From the NCBI RefSeq assembly GCF_937997535.1, contig NZ_CALKTT010000083.1, positions 1-26,479 on the forward strand: a stretch of 26,479 bases of DNA, given 5' to 3'. Source of the stretch: an uncultured Campylobacter sp. Its GTDB lineage: Bacteria > Campylobacterota > Campylobacteria > Campylobacterales > Campylobacteraceae. The notes under the pieces were generated by a model. It saw only the letters and a program-made list of their open reading frames with translations. It made no database searches and was not told the DNA's origin. The position numbers were made by a program, and so were the translations under genes. Numbering within the stretch: the stretch's first letter is position 1; each line of letters starts with the position of its first letter. Shown piece by piece: positions 8,195 through 15,800 of this stretch.

Positions 8195-8974
8195 TTGACG
8201 AACGAATTTAAAGGAAAGACGCTAGTTATCAGCGGCGGCACGAGAGGTATAGGCAGGGCGATCGTTTTGGAATTCGCAGCTGCGGGAGCAAATATCGCTT
8301 TTACGTATAATTCCAATGAGGAGCTAGCGACTTCACAAGCAGCCGATCTTGAGAAGGCTTACGGCATCAAGGCGCGCGCTTATGCGCTAAATATCTTAGA
8401 GCCAGAGACCTACAAGGAGCTCTTTGCCAAGATCGACGAGGATTTTGCGCGAGTGGATTTTTTCATCTCAAACGCCATCATCTCCGGTCGCGCAGTCGCG
8501 GGCGGATACACGAAATTTATGAGGCTAAAGCCGCGCGGCATCAATAATATCTTTACCGCGACCGTAAATGCCTTCGTCGTGGGTGCGCAAGAAGCGGCAA
8601 AGCGCATGGAAGCGGTAGGCGGCGGCTCGATCATATCGCTTAGCTCCACGGGAAATTTAGTCTATATCGAAAACTACGCGGGTCACGGCACGGCGAAAGC
8701 CGCGGTTGAGGCGATGGCACGCTACGCCGCAACCGAACTCGGCGAGAAAAACATCCGCGTAAACGTAGTAAGCGGCGGACCGATCGAGACGGACGCGCTG
8801 CGGGCCTTTACGAACTACGAAGAGGTGCGCGATAAAACCGCCGAACTTAGCCCGCTAGGACGCATGGGACAGCCGGAGGATCTGGCGGGAGCATGTTTAT
8901 TTCTATGCTCGAGCAAGGCTAGCTGGGTGACGGGACACACCTTCATCGTCGACGGCGGAACGACCTTTAAATAA
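8195..8974 (+). CDS. Short-chain dehydrogenase/reductase, enoyl-ACP-reductase-like
   Basis: A 259-residue Rossmann-fold oxidoreductase. The nucleotide site is G-G-T-R-G-I-G (14-20). The active site has S150/S151 and Y161, with lysine at 168, giving a Tyr-X6-Lys spacing (Y-A-G-H-G-T-A-K). That spacing is typical of FabI/FabL enoyl-ACP reductases and differs from the Tyr-X3-Lys of classical SDRs such as FabG. A role in fatty-acid elongation is therefore likely, though substrate cannot be read from sequence. The start is TTG at 8195, directly after the dapA stop, with AAAGGA about 10 nt upstream. It overlaps pgsA by one base (TAATG), pairing a fatty-acid enzyme with a phospholipid enzyme. Confidence 0.85.
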   Translation: MTNEFKGKTLVISGGTRGIGRAIVLEFAAAGANIAFTYNSNEELATSQAADLEKAYGIKARAYALNILEPETYKELFAKIDEDFARVDFFISNAIISGRAVAGGYTKFMRLKPRGINNIFTATVNAFVVGAQEAAKRMEAVGGGSIISLSSTGNLVYIENYAGHGTAKAAVEAMARYAATELGEKNIRVNVVSGGPIETDALRAFTNYEEVRDKTAELSPLGRMGQPEDLAGACLFLCSSKASWVTGHTFIVDGGTTFK

Positions 8975-9528
8975 TGCTAAATTTACCCAATATTTTAGCG
9001 AGCTTTCGCGTTGCGCTGGCGCCGCTGTTTTTCTGGCTGATCTTACTAGCCGGCCATGCAAACGGCGGCATGGTGGGCTCGGTGCACGTAAGCTGGATTG
9101 ATTATTTTGCCGCGCTAGTCTTCGTCATCGCCTCCGTCACGGACTTTTTCGATGGGTACATCGCGCGCTCTTGGAACCAGAAGACCAAGCTAGGCGCCAT
9201 CATCGATCCGCTCGCTGATAAGATGCTGACGCTTGCGGGCTTTTTGGGGCTTATGTTTATCGGGCGCGCTAGCCCGTGGGCGATCTATCTGATCCTAATC
9301 CGAGAGTTTTTCATCACTGGGCTTCGCGTGGCGATGGCGGGCGACGGCGTAGAGGTCGCCGCGTCTATGGCGGGCAAGGTAAAAACGGTCTTTCAGATGA
9401 TCGCTATCGGCTGGCTCACGATGCAGTGGCCCTATGCAAACGCCCTGCTCTGGATCGCGGTCGCACTGACGCTATATTCGGGCTTTGAGTACGTCGCAGC
9501 GTATGCTAAGGCGACGAAAAAGAGTTAA
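8974..9528 (+). CDS. pgsA: CDP-diacylglycerol-glycerol-3-phosphate 3-phosphatidyltransferase
   Basis: Makes phosphatidylglycerol phosphate in the inner membrane. The 184 residues contain the complete CDP-alcohol phosphotransferase signature: D57-X2-D60-G61-X2-A64-R65-X8-G74-X3-D78-X3-D82, with several hydrophobic helices around it. The start codon shares a base with the upstream stop. It is the last gene of the coupled pyrD-pgsA block. In C. jejuni, from memory, pgsA is directly followed by an M50 peptidase gene; here that partner (rseP) lies 1.6 kb downstream, beyond an orphan gene and a gene-free stretch. Confidence 0.95.
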   Translation: MLNLPNILASFRVALAPLFFWLILLAGHANGGMVGSVHVSWIDYFAALVFVIASVTDFFDGYIARSWNQKTKLGAIIDPLADKMLTLAGFLGLMFIGRASPWAIYLILIREFFITGLRVAMAGDGVEVAASMAGKVKTVFQMIAIGWLTMQWPYANALLWIAVALTLYSGFEYVAAYAKATKKS

Positions 9529-9549
9529 ATTTTAGAATTTAGACTAGAT

Positions 9550-10557
9550 ATGGCTTTCGTAGTTGAAGAAAAAATCGGCGAAGAAAATGCAAGAAAGTAT
9601 AATCTCCATAAAGTTCAAAAAGATATTAGAAATAAAATTTCTAAAAATCGATTGCCATTCAGATGTTATCCTGAGATTTCTATAGAATTAAGCTGGCGCA
9701 TAGATAGAGAGCTTGGTGCCTGGCTTATAAACTACGGGAGCTTTAGCGGCTTTTGGGATCATTGCGATTTAGATTTTAACGCGTACAGATTGTATTATCA
9801 AGGTAAAATGTTTGATGCAGTCATTACTTACGGTGCTTGGTTTGGCGATTTTAGGATGATAAATGGACAGAAGCGACGTATCCATAAACTCTATGCGCTA
9901 GAACCGAGAAGTAGCGGCAAGCTCAGTCAAAGCGATATTTTTAAAATTTTACAAGACGCCCTTAACGCCGAAAATGAAAATGTTTTGCTAATAGATGCAC
10001 TGGATTACAACATTGATTATGTAGGTAGATTTTTGATTGATGGATACCGCTTTGAGGATAACCTAGAGCAAATCATAAATCCATTTAGAAATCAACACGG
10101 TCTAGCTAGCTTAAGCCGAGATGAGATAGATGGTCTGTGGTGTATCTCAAAGGAGCTAAACGAGATTTTTCTTATAAAAGTGGGCTCGGCTGGCAGTAAT
10201 GATCTTTTTACGCTTACCCATTACAATCACGGTTATTACGAATACCACGCAAATATAGTGCTAAAGCAAATTTCCAACAAAACCGTAGATGAAGTAAATG
10301 AAATCAGTTATAAGATAAAGAAAATAGAAATTTTAGGCGATCGCAGCGCCGCGCCGACGCAAGGCAAAATAAAACGACTAATACGCAAAATGTTTAGATC
10401 CACTTGCGAAAGCGGATTAAAGGGCTTTAGTCCAAATTTAATAGATGAAAAATTTAAACTAAGCTTGATCTCGCAACCATTCGAAGTTAAATCAGAATTT
10501 TTTGCCAAACTAAAACAATGGATTGCGAAGCTACAAAACCTCATCGCAAGACGCTAG
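9550..10557 (+). CDS. Unknown 335-residue protein
   Basis: I do not recognise a family. The protein has no membrane helices or signal peptide and looks cytosolic. The first 130 residues are rich in aromatic residues (W-L-I-N-Y-G, F-S-G-F-W-D-H-C-D, Y-G-A-W-F-G-D-F), suggesting a folded domain. The C-terminus (about 270-335) is basic and helical. Codon use is visibly AT-richer than in pgsA and rseP, which suggests a separate history. The ATG at 9550 has no clear ribosome site, so the start is approximate. It sits alone between two genes that are neighbours in relatives, so it may be an acquired cargo gene. Confidence 0.7.
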   Translation: MAFVVEEKIGEENARKYNLHKVQKDIRNKISKNRLPFRCYPEISIELSWRIDRELGAWLINYGSFSGFWDHCDLDFNAYRLYYQGKMFDAVITYGAWFGDFRMINGQKRRIHKLYALEPRSSGKLSQSDIFKILQDALNAENENVLLIDALDYNIDYVGRFLIDGYRFEDNLEQIINPFRNQHGLASLSRDEIDGLWCISKELNEIFLIKVGSAGSNDLFTLTHYNHGYYEYHANIVLKQISNKTVDEVNEISYKIKKIEILGDRSAAPTQGKIKRLIRKMFRSTCESGLKGFSPNLIDEKFKLSLISQPFEVKSEFFAKLKQWIAKLQNLIARR

Positions 10558-10723
10558 AACTCGCGCTTAAGTGGGTTTTAGCGATAGAATTTCGGCATAA
10601 AATTCCACTTTTAACGGTGACATTGAATTTTGAAATTTCACGTTCAAATTTTACCGATAAAATTCTATAGATGCTTGATCTATGCACGCACGGCGGCGTG
10701 CTAAGCCTATAAAATTTGAAAGA

Positions 10724-10961
10724 TAAAATCCGCTGCGCAAAATTTTACGGCGTAAAATTTCGTTTAAACCGCCACACAAAATTTCAGGACGGCGCGGCAG
10801 TATTTTAAAACACGACGAAATTTCGAAGCACAACAAAATTTTAGAGCATGACGACTTGTCAAAACATAATGAAATTTCAAAGCATAGCGGCATTTCAAAG
10901 CACAAACCCCGCACGGCGAAATTTTATAATCCGCTCCGCAAAATTTCGCGGTAAAATTTCG
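10724..10961 (+). repeat. ~38-bp direct repeat flanking the 18-bp tandem array
   Basis: 10724-10762 and 10925-10961 share AATCCGCT, CGCAAAATTT and GGTAAAATTTCG-like blocks with a few mismatches and one 2-nt gap. Both read N-P-L-R-K-I in the same + frame. The arrangement brackets the tandem units and suggests a single duplicated or decayed element. Confidence 0.6.
10809..10898 (+). repeat. Five degenerate 18-bp tandem repeats
   Basis: Units begin at 10809, 10827, 10845, 10863 and 10881 and follow the pattern A-(A/G)-C-A-Y-(R)-R-C-G-A-A-A-T-T-T-C-A-A. Read on the + strand they give a hexapeptide series K-H-D-E-I-S, K-H-N-K-I-L, E-H-D-D-L-S, K-H-N-E-I-S, K-H-S-G-I-S. There is no start codon or ribosome site for this frame, which is closed by TAA at 10724-10726. 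Contiguous units exclude a CRISPR. Confidence 0.7.
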
Positions 10962-11102
10962 CTTTTAAAATTTTAAATTCCTCACGCCCTCCATCCGCCC
11001 GCGCGCCCTTAATTTAGCCAAATTTATAGCCTGAAACGGCGGCGGGCTAAGCTCAAAGCTAACCAAGTTTAAAAAAAGCGAGCCAAGGCTTTAAACGGCA
11101 AT

Positions 11103-11138
11103 CTAAGCTTAAAATTTGCAAAATAATAGTAAGCTTAG
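11103..11138 (+). promoter_or_regulatory. Inverted repeat around a possible rseP promoter
   Basis: CTAAGCTT (11103-11110) and AAGCTTAG (11131-11138) are perfect 8-bp inverted arms, 20 nt apart. A possible -10, TAATAG (11124-11129), lies between them, 35 nt before the rseP TTG. The geometry fits an operator over a promoter, but the arms are themselves nearly palindromic and chance cannot be excluded. Confidence 0.35.
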
Positions 11139-11163
11139 CCCATTTTTTACAAAGGTTTGAAAT

Positions 11164-12279
11164 TTGAAAAGCATAATTTTAACGCTAGCGATCCTGGCGG
11201 TCGGATTTTATTTTTACTCGATAAATTTTATGGTCACGGTGCTGGCGATCAGCTTCCTCATCTTTTTCCACGAGCTGGGGCATTTTTTGGCGGCGCGGGC
11301 GCTGGGCGTGGGGGTGAACGTCTTTAGCGTGGGCTTCGGCGAGAAGGTCTTTACCAAGCGTATCGGCGCGACGCAGTACGCCATCAGCGCGATCCCGCTG
11401 GGGGGCTACGTGAGCCTTAAGGGGCAGGAGGATTTGGATCCCGCCGCAGTAAGCGCGGACCCCGATAGCTACAACTCCAAAGGCCCGATCGCGCGCATAA
11501 TCATACTTTTTGCGGGGCCGTTTTTTAACCTGCTGCTTGCGTTTTTGATCTACATCGCGCTGGGCTACATCGGCGTTGAAAAGCTCGCGCCCAAGGTCGG
11601 TAAAATTTCGCCAAATTCCGCCGCGGCAAGCGCAGGGCTAATGCTAAACGATGAAATTTTATCAATTGACGGCAAGCAGATCCGCGAGTGGGACGATATC
11701 TCAAAACAAGTAACCGCCGCACCTCTAAGCTTAGAAATCATGCGCGGCGGCGAGCGGCTGAGCCTGCAGCTCACGCCGAAGCTCGGCGAGAAAAAAACCA
11801 TCTGGCGCGAGAGCATCAGAGTGCCGCTCATCGGCATTTCGCCCGATTACAACGCTACCGTGACGCTGTATCACAAGGGCGCAAGCTCGCTTAGCTTCGC
11901 GTGGGATCAGACGGTGGAGGCATCAAAGCTCATCTTGGTAGGTCTAGAAAGGCTCGCCAGCGGCGTCGTTTCGCCCAAGGAGATGGGCGGTATCGTCGCC
12001 ATTACAGACATCACCTCAAAGGCGGTCGATTACGGCGCGGCGGTCTTGCTCGCGCTCGTGGCGCTAATATCGGTAAATTTAGGGCTTATCAACCTCTTTC
12101 CTATCCCCGCGCTCGACGGCGGGCACATCGCGTTTAATCTTTTTGAGCTCATCTTCCGCCGCCCGGTGCCAAAGCGGGTATTCGTGAGTGCCAGCTACGT
12201 AGGCATGGGGATTTTAGCGCTTTTGATGATATTTACGGTGCTGAATGATTTCGCTAGAATTTTGGGATTTTACAAATGA
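11164..12279 (+). CDS. rseP: Site-2 protease, M50 family intramembrane zinc metalloprotease
   Basis: A 371-residue inner-membrane protease that cuts transmembrane segments of regulators or leftover signal peptides. The zinc motif H36-E37-L-G-H40 lies in the first helical region, and the second metal ligand is D318 in N-L-F-P-I-P-A-L-D-G-G-H. A PDZ domain fills the middle (roughly 125-205, L-A-P-K-V-G-K-I-S-P-N-S-A-A onwards). The start is TTG at 11164, with AAAGG at 11151-11155 at a good distance. The 3' end overlaps yggS by 4 nt (ATGA). The sequence cannot show which anti-sigma factor or peptide is the substrate in this organism. Confidence 0.95.
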   Translation: MKSIILTLAILAVGFYFYSINFMVTVLAISFLIFFHELGHFLAARALGVGVNVFSVGFGEKVFTKRIGATQYAISAIPLGGYVSLKGQEDLDPAAVSADPDSYNSKGPIARIIILFAGPFFNLLLAFLIYIALGYIGVEKLAPKVGKISPNSAAASAGLMLNDEILSIDGKQIREWDDISKQVTAAPLSLEIMRGGERLSLQLTPKLGEKKTIWRESIRVPLIGISPDYNATVTLYHKGASSLSFAWDQTVEASKLILVGLERLASGVVSPKEMGGIVAITDITSKAVDYGAAVLLALVALISVNLGLINLFPIPALDGGHIAFNLFELIFRRPVPKRVFVSASYVGMGILALLMIFTVLNDFARILGFYK

Positions 12280-12914
12280 GGCTGGATGAAATTTTAAAGC
12301 GCATTGAGGCTGCGAAAGCAGGCGCGGGCGAAGTGCAGCTCGTCGCGGTAAGCAAAAACGTAGGCACGGATGAGGTGCGCGAGCTATATTCGCAAGGACA
12401 GATCGCGTTTGGAGAAAACAGAGTGCAGGAGCTAAAGCGCAAAAGCGAGGCCTTGCGCGAACTACCGCTAAAGTGGCACTTCATCGGCACGCTACAAAGC
12501 AACAAGATCAATCAGCTCATCGCTCTGCGCCCGACGCTGTGGCAGAGCTGTAACAGTTGCGAGCTCGCGCTTGCCGTGAATAAGCGGCTAACTTATCCGC
12601 TAGATACGCTACTGGAGATCAACGCCGCGGGCGAGAGCTCCAAAACTGGGCTCGATAAAAACCGCGCGGTGGAGGAGTTTTTGCGCATCAAGCAGGAGTG
12701 CAAAAATCTAAATTTAATCGGCGTGATGAGTATCGGCGCGCACGTGAGCGAGCCCGCGCAGATCGCGCGAAGCTTCGAGGCGACGCGTGAGATCTTCGAT
12801 GCGCTCGTGCCGCACGGCGCGCGGATCTGCTCGATGGGGATGAGCGATGATTTTGAGCTCGCGATCAAATGCGGCTCGAACATGATCCGCCTGGGTAGAA
12901 TTTTATACGCCTAA
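12276..12914 (+). CDS. yggS: PLP homeostasis protein, YggS/PROSC family
   Basis: A 212-residue PLP-binding protein that buffers free pyridoxal phosphate and affects amino-acid metabolism. It is a single alanine-racemase-like TIM barrel. Family landmarks are the cofactor lysine K27 in V-A-V-S-K-N-V, F-G-E-N-R-V-Q-E, W-H-F-I-G-T-L-Q-S-N-K, and the C-terminal S-M-G-M-S-D-D with I-R-L-G-R. Its ATG overlaps the rseP stop by 4 nt, so it is co-translated with the protease. It is the last intact gene before the decaying zone. Confidence 0.95.
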   Translation: MRLDEILKRIEAAKAGAGEVQLVAVSKNVGTDEVRELYSQGQIAFGENRVQELKRKSEALRELPLKWHFIGTLQSNKINQLIALRPTLWQSCNSCELALAVNKRLTYPLDTLLEINAAGESSKTGLDKNRAVEEFLRIKQECKNLNLIGVMSIGAHVSEPAQIARSFEATREIFDALVPHGARICSMGMSDDFELAIKCGSNMIRLGRILYA

Positions 12915-13217
12915 GTGCCGAAAGACGGGCTTTATCGCGCGAGCAAATTTATACCGCTTTTATTATACGGCGCGCTTGATTTGTCGCGCGAGCTAAATTC
13001 GGCGCGTAACTTGAAATTTAGCGCAATGCTTAATTTTACGTGCTACTTAAATTTAGCGCGTTATTGAAATTTTACGCAGCGCAACAACACGACATCAAAT
13101 TTTAAACTTCAATAAAAATTTATTCGCGACTACGCAAATTCTAAAGACGCGGCGATATAAAATTCTAAGCGCGATCCGTATAAAGACGGAATTTTAAAAG
13201 ATGAAATTTCAAAGTAG
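12915..13217. other. 303-bp gene-free stretch after yggS
   Basis: No open frame with coding character on either strand. The DNA consists largely of repeated pieces such as AAATTTAGCGCG, GAAATTTTACG and TAAAATTCTAAG. No terminator with a T-run was found. The truncated ABC gene begins abruptly at 13218, suggesting that this stretch replaced the missing 5' part. Confidence 0.5.
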
Positions 13218-13529
13218 CAGCAGCTGGCATACGTCGCGCGCACGCTCGTGCAGGGAGCGAAAGTGATCTTTATGGACGAGCCTACCAATGGGCTGGACTT
13301 CGGCAATCAGATCAAGCTACTCGAGATGATAAAAGCTCTAGGCGACGAGGGCTACACCTTCGTGCAGACGACGCACTACCCGCGGCATGCGAAGTTCGTT
13401 TCAAGCTTGACGCTGTTTATAAAAGACGGCGAAATTTTAGCTTTCGGGCGCAGCGAGCAGCTCATAAACGCCGAAAATATCTATAAAATTTACAGCATCA
13501 ACTACGAAAGATATAAGGATAGATTATAA
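13218..13529 (+). pseudogene. 5'-truncated ABC transporter ATPase (iron/cobalamin-uptake type)
   Basis: Homology begins at codon 13218 (Q-Q-L-A-Y-V-A-R-T-L), just after an in-frame TAG at 13215-13217. It then covers Walker B V-I-F-M-D-E-P-T-N-G-L-D, the D-loop, and the switch histidine in T-T-H-Y-P-R-H-A. Walker A, the Q-loop and the L-S-G-G-E signature that should precede it are absent, so ATP hydrolysis is impossible. The text resembles ATPases of FecCD-type siderophore, heme or cobalamin importers. GTG at 13248 could start a 93-residue fragment, but no ribosome site supports it. No permease or binding-protein gene is adjacent. It is best read as a remnant. Confidence 0.8.
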
Positions 13530-13725
13530 ATTTTACAGGCGCATAGCGCCGTTAAATTTAGCCGAATTGGGGTAAAATTGCGCGCATTATATGGTTTTCG
13601 GCGGCAAGACGGCGCGTCGATAAAACGCCAAGCTTGCGAATCGCGACTTTGGCAATGCAAGCAGCAAACCGAATTGCTAGCGAGCAAAACGTCTAAATTT
13701 AAACGATAAATTTAAAAGGAAAATC

Positions 13726-14409
13726 ATGACTCCGCGCGAGATATTTTTAAACGGCTGCAATGAGATCGCGGCAAATTTTGCGTACTTCAAGCCCACGCAA
13801 AAGGGGCAAAAACTAACGAAGCTTGCAAGCGACAAGGAGATTTTATTTGAAATTTATTTTGGCTCCAGCATGCGCAATTACTCCGGCAGCGTGAGCATCC
13901 TGCCGCAGATCGCGATCTACTGCAAGCGCCTAAAAAAGCTAATGCAAGAGGAGCTGTCCTACTCAACCGATCTTGTTTTCGTATCGCAGCTGGGCTATCT
14001 CACGCCGCGCAAACAGTTTCGCGACTGGCAGCTCGCGGGCGCCAGCTTTGAGCCCAGCGTTCGCGAGATTAGCGCGGCTATCAAGGACTACGCGCTGCCT
14101 ATTTTTGAGCTTTTTGAGGACAAACAAAAGGCGGTAGAGTTTATGATGCAGCATGGGGCTAAATTTAACAAAAATCTAAGCGCTTTCGATCTGCGTCCGA
14201 TCTACTTTGTATATTATTTCGGCGGCAAGGACGCGACGGAGGCGTTTTTCAACATCTGCCTAAGCGATTGCACCTACAAAGGGCGATTTTATAAGCTTTA
14301 CGAGGAGCTTGCAAACGGCGCGGAGGCGGATTTTAGCAGAAGCTCGTTTTGGGGCGATACGGAGGCGAAATTTGCATTTTTAAAAGGACTTAGAATTTTA
14401 AATGGCTGA
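13726..14409 (+). CDS. Unknown 227-residue cytosolic protein
   Basis: Not assigned to a family with certainty. The N-terminal part (about 15-75: F-K-P-T-Q-K-G-Q-K-L, then I-L-F-E-I-Y-F-G-S-S-M-R-N-Y-S-G-S-V) resembles DUF4304-type small proteins, which are often found among immunity or accessory genes; this is recollection rather than a search result. There is no signal peptide or membrane helix. The ATG has a clear ribosome site (AAAAGGAAAA, 8 nt upstream). The end overlaps the next gene by 8 nt, so the two are co-expressed and may act together. Confidence 0.75.
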   Translation: MTPREIFLNGCNEIAANFAYFKPTQKGQKLTKLASDKEILFEIYFGSSMRNYSGSVSILPQIAIYCKRLKKLMQEELSYSTDLVFVSQLGYLTPRKQFRDWQLAGASFEPSVREISAAIKDYALPIFELFEDKQKAVEFMMQHGAKFNKNLSAFDLRPIYFVYYFGGKDATEAFFNICLSDCTYKGRFYKLYEELANGAEADFSRSSFWGDTEAKFAFLKGLRILNG

Positions 14410-14935
14410 AGCTTTAATTCAAATTTTAATCGTAATTTTTAGCGTCTTGCTTCTGGGCGGGATTGTTTGGACGCTTTTTTGGCGCAACCCTCGCAAGCTT
14501 AGCTCGCGCGAGCTTGCCGCGATAGATGGGATAAGCGAAGCAAGTGCGGTAAAAAGGCTTTCCGTGCGGCAGTTTTTGTTCTGGCTGGAGCGATTTTTTA
14601 TCTCGTGCGAGGGCCTTTGGTTTGATCAGGATTTTATCTACGTTTTTGATGGACAGAAGCTCGCGGCGAGGTATAAATTTGAGCAAATTTTAGCGCTTGA
14701 AGTCACAAAAATACGGATAAATCATGCTAGGATTTGGCGGATCCGCTTTGCTGGCGGCGCGAGCGAGCTTGAACGCGGCAGCGCGAACAAGCCCGAGCAA
14801 GACGGTGCGAGCGAGTATAAATTTGTGCCCGCCGCTTCGATTTTTACGCCGAGCTTTAAAGAATTTTTGCAAATTTTACGCGAGAAAAACCGAGGAGCGA
14901 TCAAGACGGAGTCTAGATTTTGGGAGAGCGTTTAG
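14402..14935 (+). CDS. Unknown single-helix membrane protein
   Basis: A 177-residue protein with one N-terminal membrane helix (about residues 4-25, rich in I, L and V) followed by W-R-N-P-R-K, so the remainder is probably cytosolic. The soluble part contains an aromatic stretch (F-L-F-W-L-E-R-F-F) and a beta-rich segment around 80-150 that could be a PH-like or similar fold, but no family is recognised. It overlaps the preceding gene by 8 nt. The pair looks like a small accessory operon. Confidence 0.7.
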   Translation: MAEALIQILIVIFSVLLLGGIVWTLFWRNPRKLSSRELAAIDGISEASAVKRLSVRQFLFWLERFFISCEGLWFDQDFIYVFDGQKLAARYKFEQILALEVTKIRINHARIWRIRFAGGASELERGSANKPEQDGASEYKFVPAASIFTPSFKEFLQILREKNRGAIKTESRFWESV

Positions 14936-15067
14936 CGAGGCAGAATTTTACAAAGCGAATTTGCAAAAAATATAGAAAAGGCGCGGAGCCTTCGAGCGCG
15001 ATCGTCGTAAAGGGCGGCAAAAGCTACGCGCGAAATCGCAAGAGGCGATAATAAATAAGGGGGAAAA

Positions 15068-15529
15068 ATGAAACGCTGAAGCAAGCTTGCAAAACAACTT
15101 TACGAGCTCGTGGATGAAAGCATTGATTTTAAGCTCCACTGCACGGTTTATAGGATGCAAAGCAGGCGCGGCAGCACGGATTTGCCGCGATATTTTATCA
15201 CGCTTGCGAGCGAGATTATTTTTGATTATCCGAAGGATTTCGTGCTAAAAAGCGGCGGCGTAAAAAGCCTAGTAGGGGGCGCTCTAACGAAAATTTATCC
15301 GTATGGTAACGACATAAGCGACATCGGCGAGCTTATTCGCGAATATATCGACACGCCCAAAGAGGAGCTGTTCGCAAAGCACTTTGGTGCCGATGAATGG
15401 GGGCTTGCAAATATCCTAAAGGCTGCCGACAAACGCATCGGCAAAAAGAGGCTGCAAATTTTAGCCAAAAACAAGAAAAATCAAGCGATGCAGAAGGTGA
15501 TAGCGGCTAGATTGGGAGCTTTGCAATAA
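15068..15529 (+). pseudogene. SF0329-like gene with TGA at codon 4
   Basis: A strong ribosome site (AGGGGG at 15058-15063) precedes ATG 15068. The frame reads M-K-R-stop-S-K-L-A-K-Q-L-Y-E-L-V-D and then continues open to 15529. Proteins of this kind usually begin with a W-S-K-L segment, so the TGA (15077-15079) looks like a mutated TGG tryptophan codon. The rest is intact, including R-Y-F-I-T-L, D-I-S-D-I-G-E-L-I-R-E-Y-I and K-A-A-D-K-R-I-G-K-K-R-L. A shorter 139-residue protein could start at GTG 15110, but no ribosome site is seen there. The family name is from memory; the function is unknown. Recent inactivation or a sequencing error are the alternatives. Confidence 0.65.
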
Positions 15530-15800
15530 ATCCACAGCGGCGATTTAAATGCGGAGCGAACAAGCGCGGACGACAAACTAAAAATTTTGATTTATGCACG
15601 GACTTTCTAAAATTTAACTGCGATCGTTGGTAAAAATTTAAAGAATTTAGAGCAGATAAAATACGCAGAGGTGGGCTTGCCTTAGTATTTCTCGCCGGGC
15701 GGTTTGAAATTTCAGGCAGGTTTGGGGCGGCGCATAAATTTACGTTAAAATTTAACGAAAACCGGTGCGATCTGCTCGCTAAATTTTAGAAAGGATAGTT
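15530..15800. other. 271-bp spacer with a possible gene scrap
   Basis: No intact gene. The + frame from 15611 reads N-L-T-A-I-V-G-K-N-L-K-N-L-E-Q-I-K-Y-A-E-V-G-L-P, then TAG (15683-15685), then Y-F-S-P-G-G-L-K-F. It looks protein-like but no family is recognised. An A-rich ribosome site for the methyltransferase (GAAAGGA) lies at 15789-15795. Confidence 0.35.

Larger units (their letters stand above)
10558..11163. other. 606-bp gene-free stretch full of degenerate repeats
   Basis: No credible gene. The stretch is packed with AAATTT/AAATTTTA words. It contains five 18-bp tandem units (10809-10898), a ~38-bp direct repeat flanking them (10724-10762 and 10925-10961), and a weak hairpin soon after the orphan gene (GAATTT and AAATTC arms within 10570-10612). 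The last 60 bp probably carry the rseP promoter. An 87-codon minus-strand ORF here is Cys/Phe-rich and follows the repeat period, so it is not a likely gene. Confidence 0.6.

Noticed and set aside
10651..10914. 87-codon Cys/Phe-rich minus-strand ORF
   Set aside because: Its six-residue periodicity is that of the 18-bp DNA repeats, with no ribosome site; the plus frame is equally open over the repeats.
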